Assembly: GCA_963969495.1 (NCBI GenBank)
Contig: OZ018317.1
Location: 224,918,099 to 224,982,098, forward strand
Reading direction: 5' to 3'
Length of the DNA: 64,000 bases
DNA from: Ceratothoa steindachneri
Lineage: Eukaryota; Arthropoda; Malacostraca; Isopoda; Cymothoidae
Shown: piece by piece, positions 11,790-24,817 of the stretch
Layout: each line of letters begins with the position of its first letter
How positions within the stretch are numbered: position 1 is the stretch's first letter
Notes under the pieces: model-generated
The model's database searches: none
Seen by the model: the letters and a program-made list of their open reading frames with translations, nothing else
What the model was told of the DNA's origin: nothing
Position numbers and translations under genes: made by a program

Positions 11790-14700
11790 ACTGATTTCCA
11801 CAAATGTGGTGGGTGTGCTGCATCAGCGCCCCATTCCCAGTGCCATTGCCCCTCCATTCATGCTTCATAAGCCACAACTGGAGTTCTCTGGGGTGTAGCA
11901 TTTTGCCCAGTTAGTGCTCATTTCTGAACAGATTGAGCGCTATGTGGTGCAACATGTTTTGTATACAGGGTTCCTCCACGGGAAAATAGGCACTATGTGG
12001 TGTAGCTACTCCTTCAGTTACGGTTCAAACCCCAACAGATGGGGCACTGTGGGCTGAGGCGTCATGCCCAGTCAAGGTTGTTTTCCACGAAAATTGGATT
12101 CTGTGTTTTGTAGATTTTCGCTAAGTCGCCATTTATATTCGGGCAGACGGAGCGCCATGATCAGGAGCATCTCTCCAGCCAAGGTTGAAGCGTGAGTGCG
12201 CTATGAGGTGGGCCTTATCCAGACAGGGTCTCTCCCTGAGCAAAATGAAAAGAATTTGCCGTAGTAGCTTGACCAATGTGTTCAAACACAGGTAGATTGA
12301 GGACAATTGGCAATAGCTTATAATCCAGACACGGTTTACTCAAATTCCGATGGGGTAGGACGCTATCTGATGTAGTATCTTGTCTAATTAGAGCTGATTC
12401 CATGGAAGATGAGGAGCTGTATGCTGTAGTATTTCGTCTACTCGGGGTTTACCACCGAACAATGGGATGGTATGTGTTGTAGGATTTCGTTTAGTCACGG
12501 TGATTCCGTGATAGAAGAAACTATATACCTAAGCTGTCGCATTGTGTCCTAACGAGTTTGAAAACAGCTTTTGAAGGTGTAGTTAGTGGTGCAGAATGTC
12601 TTTTAACCAGGCAAAAGGCAACTCATGGTAGGTGAGGCGCTATGTACTATAGAATATGGTCATGGGGTAGATGGAGTGCTATTTAATTTAGAAACAACAT
12701 AGTTCAGTCAGGTTTAGATGGGCAGCAGGGTCAGTATTATATTGCCCCAACACCGACTAAAGTTCGCTATATGCGGTAGCAAATCATTCAATGTGTTCGT
12801 CTGTGGCAACATGGCACGTTGCGAGATGCGGCATCTCGTTCTTACAGACGGATATTTCGCTATGGACTGTGGAATCTTGACCACTCATGCTTGCACTCTC
12901 GTAAGATTGGGAACTATCTTTTACAACATCTATATTAGTCAGGATTCCTTCCTGGGCAGATGGGGCGGTATGTGATAGAAAATATATTCCAGTAAGGACC
13001 TTCCCCGTGCAAATGGGGGGAGGATATGTGATAGTGCATATCTTCCAGTCAAGGGTAGCTCTGGACAGAGAGAGTGCTATTTTATAGAACATAAATTCTA
13101 GTGAGGTTCAGGTCACGCAGATAGGCAGATAGGATGTTATGGGATAGAGCATATCTTCCAATCAGGACAAGCCTCGGGAAGATATGGGTGTTATGTGATA
13201 CAACATATCTTTAAGTTAAGGCTAGCCCCTGCCAGATGGGGTGCTATGTGATAGAGCATATCTTCCAGCCAGGACAAGCCAGGGTAGATGGGGGTGTTAT
13301 GTGATAGAGGATAACTTCCAATCAGAACAATCCGCGAACAGATAGGGTCCTATGTGATAGAGCATATTTATCTTCCAGATGGGCCAGCCCTAGGAAGAAA
13401 AGCAGCTATGTGAGAGACAATATCTCCCAGGCAAGGCTAGCTCCAGGAAGATATTTTGCTATGTGATAAAGCATATATCACAATTAGGGCCAATACTGGG
13501 AAGAAGAGGGGCTATGTGATAGAACATATCTTCCAGTTAAGGCTAGCTCCAGGGGTATAGGGTGATATGTGATAGGGTATATCTTACAGCCAGTGCAAGC
13601 AACTGGAAGATGGGGGTGTTATCTGATAGAGCAAAACTTTCAGTTAGGGCCAGGCAGGAATCGTTGGAGTGCTATGTGATAAAGCATAACTTTCACTCAG
13701 ACCCCGGAGAGACGTGGAGCTATGTGATAGATTATATTTACCAGGCAGGGCCAGCGCCAGGCAGATAATGGGCGCTATTTGATTGAGTATACTTTACATT
13801 CAGTGCCAGCCCTTGACAGTTATGGTGTTAAGTGATAGAGCATATTATATTCCAATCAGGGTGAGTAGGGGGGAGCTATGTGATAGAGCAGCCCGTGGTA
13901 ATGAGTTGCTATATGATAGAACATATCATAGAGTCAGGGCAAGCCCATGCCAGGTGGGATGCTATGTATGGGATATTGCGTATCTCCCTCTCTGGGCATA
14001 GAGGGTCCTATGCTTTGGAACATGAACAGCCGCGGGAAGATGGGGTGCTATGTGATAGCGCATATCTTCCAATCAGGGCCAGCCCAGGGAAGATGGAATG
14101 CTATGGAAGAGATTATAACTTCCACTCAGGGCAAGACACTGGCAGATGGGGTTGTTATGTGATAGAACATATCTTCAGCTCAGGGAAAGCCTTGGGCCAA
14201 TGGAGAACGACCTATGTGATAGGGCCTATCTTCCAGTACGGTCCAGACCCGTTAATAAGGGGTGTTATGTTGTAGAACATATTTTGCAATCAGGGTCAGC
14301 CCTGTGCAAATGTGGGTCTATGTGATAGAGCATATCTTCGAGAACAGTCGATATGGTACTATGTGATAGAGCAAATCGTCTAGTCAAGGCTAGTCCGGGG
14401 GAGATGAGGTGCTATGTAATAGAACATATCTTCCACTCAGTGCTAAGCCCGGAGAGATGGGGTATTATGTGATAAAGCATATCTTTCCCTCAGGGCCACC
14501 CTCTTGAGAAATGAGGTTTTATGTGATATAGCAGCCCCAGCACACATAGCATGCTATGTTTTACAGTCCTATCGCACATGGGAGTTCATGTGATAGAGTA
14601 TATCTTCCAGTTAGCGCAGGCCCCTTGCAGTTACGCTGTTATATGATAGAGTCAGGCCAATTCAGGCCAGGTGTGGTGTTATGTGATAGAGCATATCTTC

Positions 14701-15059
14701 CAGTAAGGGCTACTCCAGGCAGTTGTGGTTTTATGTGATCGAGCATACCTTCTAGTTAGGGCCACTCTGATCAGTTGGGGTGCTATGTGATAGAACATAT
14801 CTTAAAGTAAGGGGCACCCCAGGCAGTTGTGGTGCTATGTGATTGAGCATATCTTCCAGTCAAGGTCATCCTGGCCAGTTGTGGTGCTATGTGATAGAGC
14901 ATATCTTACAGTCAGGGCCACTCTGGGCAGTAGTGATGTTATCTGATTGAGCATATCTTCCAGTCAGGGTCATCCCGGCCAGTAGTGGTGCTATGTGATC
15001 GAGCATATCTTCTAGTCAGGGCCACCTACGGGTAGATAGGGCATTATTTGCTACACCAG
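11790..15059. repeat. roughly 53-bp satellite array, CTATGTGATAGAGCATATCT type
   Basis: About sixty head-to-tail units. The clearest part of each reads ctatgtgatagagcatatct, then tccagtcagggccagccc, then a gcagatggggtg-type end. Spacing between successive cores is 52-56 bases (for example cores near 14831, 14883, 14935 and 14988). Units are most alike at 13100-15050 and increasingly diverged towards 11790, where only gtagcat...cagatgg pieces are recognisable. Overlapping small frames (13562-14275) are read through the repeat and are not genes. Confidence 0.9.
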
Positions 15060-15061
15060 CA

Positions 15062-16385
15062 TCCGCATGCCACGTCGCTGGGTTCTCGAAGACATAACAC
15101 CAGGTCTTGGCCGAGATCAGCACGGAAACCGCCATGGTAGTTCCACCACTCACTCCATTGTCAAACTACTCGACAACGTTCTCGAAGGTATTTATCAACC
15201 TCATCATATTGCCGTAATAACTTTAGTGGATTTTACTATAGCCTTTGATTTTGTCCATCATGGAGTTGCAGTTTGAGAGTTGTCTTTATTAGGATGCCGT
15301 CCATCTTTACTCAATTTAATATCCAACTTTTTAACTAATCGTCAACAAAGAGTACGATATATTAGATGCTTTGTCTGAATTTCAAAATATAACTTGTGGT
15401 GTTCCTCAAGGAACAATTTGCCACGAGACAATGACGTTCACATGAAGTTTGTAGACGACCTTTCCTTGATAAAATTGTAAATATCAAGAACGTCATCAAC
15501 TATACAATGCAAACTAAACTCGATTGTCTCTCCAATGAGTGCGAATCCAATCTTATGATGACTAATCCTATCAAGTGTGAGGTTCTGATTCCATTTCCTC
15601 CTATAAAGCCTATTATCTACCCACATCTACATCTCAGTGGAGTAGATTTACCAATTTTACATACTTGTAAACTATTAGGAATCTACATCAACACCAACCT
15701 GAATTGGAAAACGCTGATTGAATATCTAATCAAAAGGGCAAACAAATGTTTATTTATTATCTATAGGGCTAAGCAATTTAAATTTAGTGTGAAACCTATG
15801 TTGATACTCTATACTTGGTTCATTCATACCCAGTTTCGAGTACGCTATGCCCGTATGGCACTCAAGATTGACGGCACAGCAGACACTCCGTAGTGAGCGA
15901 ATACAAGAGTTTGTGATCATTATACGGATTATGAAGCAGCGCTTGGTATTCTTGAGACTTCGACGCTTCATGTAAGGCAGAAGCGTCTCTGTTTCAAGTT
16001 CACCAAGGGTGTCTTGTGGTTTTAACGCAGTAGGAACCTGCTACCACTATACCTACATCATTTACACCATCGGAATGCCAAGAGGGTTTCAAGAACTCTC
16101 AGATCAATTAGGAGCAGAACCACACGGTACCACAACTCTGCAATTCCTTACTTAGTGTGATTGTACAACTCAGCGATATGACTGGAGACTATGTGATAGT
16201 AAATCATTGTAATACAATAACTGTATAAACTTTATTTTAGTCCAAATATTAGTATTAATTATAATTGTGTAAAAATATTTTTAGTATATAAGTTGAATTT
16301 TGTTAACCAAGTCGCTATGTTAACAAATATAATAATGTTTTTGTAACTTTCTTGGAAATAAACTATTTAATTATTTATTTATTTA
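15062..16385 (+). pseudogene. LINE reverse-transcriptase fragment inserted in the satellite
   Basis: The plus strand carries an RT fragment. There is a start block with HGNRHGSSTTHSIVKLLDN (about 15125-15180), a motif A-like TLVDFTIAFDFVHH (about 15220-15260), a GVPQGT turn near 15400, then after an internal deletion MKFVDDLSL with an intact catalytic DD pair near 15445. An open 128-residue thumb region follows (15507-15893; LPILHTCKLLGIYINTNLNW). The C-terminal part near 16080-16150 is frame-shifted. The insertion ends in a TTTA-repeat tail (about 16362-16384), as CR1/L2/jockey-type LINEs often do. Satellite units flank it on both sides. Confidence 0.75.
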
Positions 16386-16745
16386 AAACCTGCACAGATA
16401 GGTGCTTCGCTCCCTTTTAATCTGCGTTCCTCTCCGGGCCGATGGGTCGTTGTGCTCTAGCATCTCGTCCCTGAGGGTTTAACTCCGTCCCAATGAGGCT
16501 TAGGGGCTGGCTGTAGCATACATATTTTTCCAGTCTGGGTTCACCCCTGGGCAGATGTTGCGCTACGTCTGTATAATCTCTTACTGCTTGAGTTCATCCT
16601 GGGGCCGTTGTGGCGTTGGCGTCATGTGCTGTCTATTCATGGCTGGTCCCATGGATAGACGTGGGGGGGGGGGGCTATGTGGTGAAGCAACTCGTCCACG
16701 CAGGATTGATCCTCGGGTACCGGGTACTTGGTCTTTTGGGTAACA
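16386..16745. repeat. continuation of the roughly 53-bp satellite
   Basis: Diverged units with ctgtagcat, ttccagtctgggttcacccc and gggcagatg cores continue the 11790-15059 array after the LINE insertion, so the array is one locus split by that insertion. Confidence 0.75.
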
Positions 16746-16879
16746 GTCACTTGCCTAACGCGGAAGAGAAGCCTTCTCCGGGGTAGTGCCTAAGTAGTGC
16801 CAAAGAGATTCACTATTCCCATAGTCACTGCATACCCTGCCTTTGAGACCCCACGCCCTACTCTAAGCATTCCCCATTG

Positions 16880-17610
16880 TTCATCGATGGCATCACCACG
16901 AAAATGGTATTAGGATGACATTATTGGTTGGAGTAAGAAATTGGGATAACATCACCACCTCGAGGATGATATTAGGAAGATATCACCTGTTTAGGATGAC
17001 ATTAAGCTGCTCGATGATGACATGAGGGTGACAGCGCTTGTTCAAAGATGACTCAACCGGAGGTAAAGGCACATTATATATCATCACCAGTTCGAGGATG
17101 ATAAGATTGCCTTTTTGTCGATGAGGATAACATTAGAATGGCATCACTGGTTTGAGGATGATAGTAGGATGGCATTACCAGCTCAAATACGAATTATGAT
17201 GAATTGGCGATGTCCAATGATGCCATCACAGTTCCGATGATGATGACATTAAACATAAGTTCGAAGCTGATATTAAGATTACCATCAGTTCGAGGATAGC
17301 ATTAAGATGAAATCACCTCGAGACTGACATTAGAGTGACATCACCGGTTTGAGAGTGATATCACCAAATCGAAGATGATATTACTGCTTCTTGTAGGATA
17401 TTAGGATGATGTTACCGGATCGAGGATGACATTATGATGGCAACGCCTGCTCGAAGATCGAAATACCGGTTGTAGAATGGCAATGGGATGGCATCAGCAG
17501 TTCGAGGATGACATCATCTGTACGAAGGTGACATGAAGATGACAAAAGCTTGAGGATGACATCATTGGATCAAAGATGTCCTAATAGGAAGACATCATCG
17601 TTATTTGCTG
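16880..17610. repeat. GATGACAT-type degenerate minisatellite
   Basis: Irregular tandem of about 30-40-base units built from gaggatgacattaggatg and gcatcaccggttc. The array is unrelated in sequence to its neighbours on either side. Confidence 0.8.
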
Positions 17611-17747
17611 CAAAAAGGCCTGAATTGGCAAATACATAATTGGCGCTACGGAAAAGTACGGCATTAAATAGGGTCGAATATTACACGACCGAGTCCGTAT
17701 CACAAAAGTGACGGAAGGATATTTGCTGGGGGGAGGGGGAGGGGGGG

Positions 17748-18925
17748 TCATTCGTTGCTGCTGTGTCTTTCATGTGTTTTTAGTGTCTTCGTTTGCTTTG
17801 TTTCTTTGCTTTAGTGGTTTCAACTTTGTGTGTTTCTTTTGTACAGACTTAAATGATTTTTTTTGTTCATTCGTTGCTGCTGTGTCTTTCATGCGTTTTT
17901 AGTGTCTTTGTTTGCTTTGTTTCTTTGCTTTAATGGTTTAAACTTTGTGTGTTTCTTTTGTACAGACTTAAATTATATTTTTTTCATTCGTTGCTGCTGA
18001 CTTTCATGTGTTTTTAGTGTCTTTATTTGCTATGTTTCTTTGCTTTATTAATGGTTTCAACTTTGTGTGTTTCTTCTGTACATACTTAAATGATTTTTTT
18101 TCATTCGTTGCTGCTGTGTCTTTCATGTGTTTTTAGTGTCTTCGTTTGCTTTGTTTCTTTGCTTTAGTCGTTTCAACTTTGTGTGTTTCTTTCGTACATA
18201 CTTAAATGATTTTTTTGTTCATTCGTTGCTGCTGTGTCTTTCATGCGTTTTTAGTGTCTTTGTTTGCTTTGTTTCTTTGCTTTAATGGTTTAAACTTTGT
18301 GTGTTTCTTTTGTACAGACTTAAATGATATTTTTTTCATTCGTTGCTGCTGACTTTCATGTGTTTTTAGTGTCTTTGTTTGCTATGTTTCTTTGCTTATT
18401 AATTGTTTCATCTTTGTGTGTTTCTTCTGTACATACTTAAATGATTTTTTTTGTTCATTCATTGCTGCTGTGTCTTTCATGTGTTTGTAGTGTCTTTGTT
18501 TACTTTGTTTCTTTGCTTTAATGGTTTCAACTTTGTGTGTTTCTTTTGTACATACATAAAGGATTTTTTTGTTCATTCGTTGCTGCTGTGTCTTTCATGT
18601 GTTTGTAGTGTCTTTGTTTGCTTTGTTTCTTTGCTTTAATGGTTTCAACTTTGTGTGTTTCTTTTGTACATACATAAATGATTTTTTTTTCCATTCGTTG
18701 CTGCTATGTCTTTCATTTGTGTTTAGTGTCTTTGTTTGCTTTGTTTCTTTGATTTAATGGTTTAAACTTTGTGTGTTTCTTTTGTACAGATGATTTTTTT
18801 TGTTTATTCGATGCTGCTGTTTCTTTCATGTGTTTTTAGTGTCTTTGTTTGCTTGCTTTGTTTCTTTGCTTTAGTGGTTTCAACTTTGTGTGATTCTTTT
18901 GTACATACCTAAATGATTTTTTTAC
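17748..18925. repeat. roughly 118-bp tandem array with three-unit higher-order repeat
   Basis: About ten units starting tcattcgttgctgctgtgtc, at 17748, 17868, 17985, 18101, 18219, 18337, 18455, 18573, 18692 and about 18808. Units 1-3 and 4-6 share unit-specific variants pairwise: cttcg in 1 and 4, catgcg in 2 and 5, the shortened ctgctgactttc in 3 and 6. The larger period there is about 353 bases. Units 7 and 8 resemble each other (tttgtag, catacataaa). The repeated hydrophobic reading frames are a by-product of the T-rich unit. Confidence 0.9.
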
Positions 18926-19415
18926 TGTGTTTTTATTTCGGGAATTGTTTCATTTTTATATCTAAGATTGGTTCTTGTTTCTTTCATAATATTTTGTTTC
19001 TTCGATTTTTGTGCGGCATTTTATCTCTTTATTTCAAACTTTATTCTCGCTTATTTGTATTGTCCTTTCTTAATTAATTATTTCTCTTTTGTCTTTTTTG
19101 TCTCTACATACCTTATGGTTTGTTACTTTGCTACCTTTATTGTGTTCTTGTATATTGTTCTATGTCATCTTTTCTCCGATCTCTTTCTTGAGTGGTAGTG
19201 TTTCTTTTTCTCTTCTGGTTTTATTTTGGAGTGATTCAGGGATTTTATTATATTTTTGTTTTTCTTCGCCTTTCTCTTTTAGGTATGTTTTTTTTATGTT
19301 CTTTTTAATATTATATCTCCTCTTCCATTCTTTACTTACTTTGTTTTTGCTTAATTTTCAGTGGTGTAAAACACGGAGCCATTTTGAGAACATTTAATTG
19401 CTCATCGTCTAATGT
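18926..19415. other. T-rich low-complexity stretch
   Basis: Strong T bias on the plus strand yields Phe-rich open frames (18968-19397) without motifs. No gene is supported. Confidence 0.6.
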
Positions 19416-20100
19416 TCAAATTAATGTTAGATTTGCACTCCAGTTTAGTGTTCAATTCAATGGTTAAATTAGTGATCAAATTTTTTACATTCATTTGCTC
19501 TTATGTTTAGTGTTCAATTCAATGGTTAAATTAGTGATCAAATTTTTTACATTCATTTGCTCTTATGTTTAGTGTTCAATTCAATGGTTAAATTAGTGAT
19601 CAAATTTTTACATTCATTTGCTCTTATGTTTAGTGTTTAATTCAGTCCTTAATTAAATGTTGAAATTAGTATTTGATATTCGTATCAGTTTACTGTTCAA
19701 TTCAGTCTTCAAATTAGTGTTTGATTTACTTTTCAGTTTAGTGATCATTTCATTGCTTAATTTCATATTCTTGTTAGGGGATTGATTTTCATTTTAGTTT
19801 ATTGTTTAATTCAGTGATTGATATTCAATTCAGTTTAATATCCACAATAGTACTTATTTTAGTGTTCAATTTTGTTGTGATTTACAATGCAGTTTAATGT
19901 TAAATTCATTGATTCAGTTTAGTATTTATTATATAGTTCAATTAAAGATTATATCCGGTGTTTCAGTTATCCCTCAATTTATTTTTTAATTCCGAATTTA
20001 AGGGAGTTTCCTTTTAGTATTGAATTTAGAGCCTATTTTGTGTTCAATTTAATGTTCATTCATTTTTTAGTTTGGTGTTTAATTTATAATTTAATCAACT
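19416..20100. repeat. minisatellite, GTTCAATTCA type with a 62-bp triplicate
   Basis: Three near-identical units of about 60 bases (agtgttcaattcaatgg through ttcatttgctcttatgttt) lie at about 19447-19632. They are followed by increasingly diverged ttcagtttagtgttcaattc pieces to about 20100. Confidence 0.85.
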
Positions 20101-20702
20101 GTTTTATTTGCATTAAATAATTCATATGAATTGATTCCCCATAATTAGATTAAATAATTCGTATTAAATGTTTCATCATAGACAGGGCAATTCAGATTAA
20201 GTAATTTATAAAAATTGATTCACCATAGACATAGCATTTCAAATTAAGTCATTCAGATTAATTGATTCCTCATAGAAAGAACGATTCAGATCAGTTGATT
20301 CCCAATGACAAAGCCATTCAAATCAAGTCATTCAGATTAATTGATTCCTCATAGAAAGAACGATTCAGATCAGTTGATTCCCAATGACAAAGCCATTCAA
20401 ATCAAGTCATTCAGATTAATTGATTCCTCATAGAAAGAACGATTCAGATCAGTTGATTCCCAATGACAAAGCCATTCAAATTGAGTCATTCAGATTAATT
20501 TATTCCACATAGACAGACCATTTTAGATTAAGTCAATTAGATTAATTGATTACCCATAGACAGAAGATTTCACATTTTGTCATTCAGATTAATATATTCC
20601 CCATAGAGAGAGAGCAATTCATATTAAGTAATTCAGATTAATTGATTCCCCATAGACCGAGCATTTCAGATTTAGTTAATCAGATTAATTGATTACCCAT
20701 AA
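20101..20702. repeat. minisatellite, TTCAGATTAATTGATTCC type
   Basis: Units of about 30-37 bases, attcagattaattgattcc then ccatagacagagcattt. Within it a longer block of roughly 80 bases containing gaacgattcagatcagttg is repeated almost identically three times at about 20278-20480. Confidence 0.85.
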
Positions 20703-20764
20703 GTCACTCCTCCTTCCGGATGCCAACTGCAGCTTGGTTCTGGATGCTAGAGCTAACATTTATC

Positions 20765-21145
20765 CCGGCCCGGATTCCAATAAATAAAGATCCTGGTATT
20801 TCTAGTATCCAACTGGTATTTCTGTTATACGACTGGTATCCAACAGCTATTTCTGCAAATCGACTGGTATCTAACTGGTATTTCTGGTATCCGAGTGTTA
20901 TCTAAAGGCTATTTCGGGTATTCAACTGGTATCTAACGGCTATTCTGGTATCCAACTGGTATCTAACTACCATTTCTGCTATCTAACTGCTATTTATTGT
21001 ATCCGACTCGTATGTAACTCAATTCTGCTATCCGACACGTATCTAACTGCTAATTCTACCATCTGATACATATCTAACTGCTAGTTCTGATATCCGACTA
21101 GTATTAAACTGCTATTCCTTGTATCAGATTAGTATTCCTACTATC
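20765..21145. repeat. minisatellite, CTGGTATCTAACTGCTATT type
   Basis: About a dozen diverged units of 25-35 bases built from atccaactggtatctaac and tgctatttctg. Confidence 0.8.
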
Positions 21146-23389
21146 CTCTTTTTGAAGTATGATGTAACTTGAAAAATACCAAACAACCACGGTGCCTGCC
21201 ATTTTGCAATGGACAATGTTGTGTAGAAAATATTCAAGTTGATATGTCATGTTTTGCCTTCCACAAAAGAAGTGTTTGAAGATGTACCTCCAGGTTAGTG
21301 TGTTCTCTTGTACGAACCCATCGTCTTCTTAAAAAATTAGTTGGCAGAAACTTAACGAGTACATGCGGGTTCCCATGCGAATCTTACTCCATCTGTCCAG
21401 CGCCTTTGATAATCTTCACATTTTGGGATTTCGATTGATAGTGTAAATGTATATTATAAAAAAAACTTAAACTGCAGACCCTCATTACATTTTTTGGGGG
21501 GAGCGATGTCTTTGTATCTCCCCATGATCGTATGACCTTCAGAATATCTTTGTTTCGATTTCGGAATTTATGGTTCTATAGTGACGTTCTTCAAGGTCTC
21601 TTCTTGTCTCCCTTTCTGTTTCCTCCGAGTTTCTTAATGATTCACCTGATAAGATAATGATCTCTGGTCTCTTTCCACATGAAGTAATCTAAGGAAACGA
21701 TGATGGTTTAAAAGAATCCTCACACATCTTGTGTGATCTGATTTCATATGTTACTGGAGAAGTTTCTATATTTATTTACTTGCTCTCTTATTAGACTATC
21801 TAGTCTTCAAGGTCGATCAGTGACTCTCACCGAATCTCTCCAATCTCTTCGCTTTGATCTTTCGTACTTTTTATAGATATTTCTTTCTTGTCTTCTCCTC
21901 ACTTTTATTAGTCAGGCATATAGGGGAGGGCGGGGGTATTTTGAAGGCATGTAATTTTTGTTCGAAATTAGCCTTCCTGATTCTGGTAATTTGAATATGC
22001 CTGTTTAGGCAGTATATTTGTCTCTACTTTCCTTTATTAGATTTCGAGTATCTCTCCCACAAAAATACGTAAGTACGTATACATAAATACAAAATATACA
22101 CTGGCATAAGATTATCAATGGATGATTCGCAAAACAGCTGTAGTGAGGGAGTGCAAAAGAGCACAAACTACCCCAAAACGCACTTGCTCAACCATTTTTC
22201 GCCAACTGGCATGTAAAACCGAGCACATACTCGCACAAACGCACTTGCTCTCCAAACTATTGCATACTAGCGAGTACAAAATAGCACAAACTCCCAGATT
22301 ACACGCGTAGTCCTCCAACTCTTGCGCTGGAAATCATTGGATCTCCGGATATGACCGCTTAATTAAGGAAAAATGTAATTTATTTCATTTTTTATCGTCT
22401 GATTTTGGCACTAAGCAACAATCATATGTCAAGGTCCTTCGCTATCAATTTCCTTAGTGGAATTTCGTTTTCTAAATGAGTCGCAGAATCCGGGTCGAAA
22501 CTATGCCCAAAAGCGATCAAACGCACATTATTTCTATGAAAAAACAACTAAATGCACTTAACTGAAGGTCTTATTTTGATTCACTTCAAATATCTTTATA
22601 GCTTTGTATAAAGTATTTTTTAAAAAGAGAGAGACGGTTAAAGACATAATACTAAGGAGAAAAGAGGATTGCATCCCCTAGAGTTATTGGAGAGAACTCC
22701 TAATCCCGGGAACAAATTAATACCTCAAAACGGTATTACTTTGTTCTTTCACATGTCTCCATCTGAACTTTTGTCTTCCAAGTAGCTTTTCACCAACGTC
22801 TATAACATACCTCGATCACTGACAGTATTAGATGCAATTGGAAAGTAAGGTGTAGTAAACCTCTGCAAGAGACCCTTTTAGGGGACCAGAAAAGGGGTCG
22901 AATATCGAGTACGAGCCTGAAATAAACTGTGGACAGCTGTTAAGGAAACGAATATTTTAGTAGGGTAATCGAAGAGTGTGTAAAACTAATAGGTAGGAAA
23001 GATAGAAATGGGCATAAATAGAGAAAGCTTCCCACTAGAGGAAAAACGTAATAATAATTGGGGACACGGATTTTTTTCGAAGAGAGAATAAAACAAAAAA
23101 AGGGAAGAAGAAAAATTAATAGGAGCGACTTGTAGCTCTAGGGTAAATATAGAGATGGACTTCAAAAAAGTGGTACTCCGGGGAACGGGGAAAGCCCCGA
23201 CGCCGGATAGGCGCAAAGGGGTACAAACTTTGAAAGGTTAAATAAAGCTAACACTGGGGAAATTGATAGACAACTCATCAGGATACATAACAATATGACA
23301 TCAAGAAAGAGATGCTAAAAGATTGGTTTCGCATGAAGGAATTGAAACCCTTAGAAATACAGCGATAAAACCAGCTATTCCTCCACAAA
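21146..23389. other. no gene recognised
   Basis: Unstructured apart from a short duplication at about 22155-22290, where gcacaaac...aacgcacttgctc occurs twice about 63 bases apart and a third partial piece follows. The purine-rich stretch at 22980-23240 directly upstream of the LINE fragment could be its decayed 5' region. Confidence 0.45.
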
Positions 23390-24795
23390 TCATCGCAAAC
23401 AGGAAATAACATCAGAAAAATCGGTCCAGATATTGTACTCATCTCGGACAATGGAATAATTAACGAAGAGAAAGTATTAAAAATATATAACTATACTGTC
23501 ATATCGAACAACCTATCAGGAGAAAGAAATAACGGTGCGTCTATAGCCATCAAAAGAGGCCTCAAATACATAGAAATTCCAAATGTAGATGAGGCATACA
23601 TAACCGAGAAAATAAAATTAGGAATTACTCCATTAATAATATCGAGGGGCTACCGACTACCAAGGATAATATTTTTACTTGTACATAACTTCATTTCGAT
23701 ATTCGGACAAGGCCAACAAAAATATGCATGTGAGATAAATGCAAGATGCCATATAAATGGATAAAGAACAATGAATAATGCTGGAAGAAATCCGAAGATG
23801 ATGTTAGAAAGAAAGATCTTAAAAAGAGTGGGACCAGACCACCCCACCCATATTACAGCAACCAACGCTACCAAATAAGACAGTACTAAGCAGCTGTGAT
23901 ATGCCATTAAATGTTCATATGAAACCGGTATCAATTACAATTAAAAGGAGACAATATCACACAGAAAACTGGAGGATTATAAGTAAGAATTGAATGGCTA
24001 TATTCCTAAAGACCTGGCAGACGCTTCGCTCCCAGAGATAGATAAAGGGATGAAGCAGTTAACGGATGCCTTGGTGGCGGCACACACGAAATACGTACGA
24101 AACACAAACAGATTAAAAGGGGCATATCATTCTATATGTCCAGCAGGACCTGGCCCAGAAAAATATATCGATTTAAGAGATTTCAAAGCAGAAATAATCT
24201 ACTTAATAGAGTAAGATCAGGAAAAAGTTAGAGTAAACTTATTAGGCAGATAGACTTTAATAAAACACCAAAAGAAAATTACAGAATAAGAGGGTTAAAA
24301 CCAAGAATAAAAATTAAACTTAAAGACGAGAACAGTAATTTAATCCCAGAAGATCAGGAAATAGAATGAAAATTCAGACGGAACTGGGAGTCAGTTTTCT
24401 GAATTTCAACTTAAGAAAACGAAGACTTCTGTGGAGAAATGTAAGAAAGGGTGCATGAGTAACTACGTAATAACAACAGAATTACTTCAACATATTTATT
24501 ACACGCAAACAGGGAAGAACAAGTGGGGCTGGGGGCTATAACAAAGGACGAAGAAATAATGAGCGTAATTCACTAATTTAAACAGAAATCACAAGGACCA
24601 TCGGGGTTTACGAAGATGAACTTCACCAATGTTCCAAATACCATCATAAGAACATTAAAAAACATCTTTAATGCAAGTCTAAACACTGGCTGTTTTTCTG
24701 ACGCATTAAAAACCACAAGAATATTGCACTTTCCTATGCCAGGCAAACATCCAAACCTCTTGAATAGTTACAGGCCCATATCGCTGCTGGGGTAG
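23390..24795 (+). pseudogene. jockey-like LINE, 5' half of ORF2 (endonuclease to RT start)
   Basis: The plus strand contains an AP-type endonuclease N-terminus (GPDIVLISDNGIINEEK, then NNGASIAIKRGLKY, about 23425-23575). A linker follows with DASLPEIDKGMKQLTDAL (about 24018-24075) and ENYRIRGLKPRIKIKLKDE (about 24278-24335). The RT entry follows (QGPSGFTKMNF, then a LLNSYRPISLLG motif ending at 24795). Frame changes and stops are frequent. It breaks off inside RT at the palindromic and (TA)n region. The break matches the start of the 1-630 fragment in protein terms. Confidence 0.75.
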
Positions 24796-24817
24796 AGCAA
24801 TAAATGCAATAAATCAC

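Noticed and set aside
13562..14275. Overlapping plus-strand frames of 68-131 residues
   Set aside because: They are read through the 53-bp satellite, with no start context or motif.
11790..15059. A CRISPR-like regular repeat
   Set aside because: Repeat units are continuous and diverged, with no unique spacers and no cas genes; the sequence is eukaryotic.
17708..19397. Several Phe/Cys-rich hydrophobic small proteins resembling membrane peptides
   Set aside because: They recur with the 118-bp repeat or come from T-rich low complexity; unit-to-unit indels do not preserve the frame.
22115..22318. Mirror open frames of 62 and 67 residues on both strands
   Set aside because: They overlap a short duplicated sequence, and neither shows conserved motifs.
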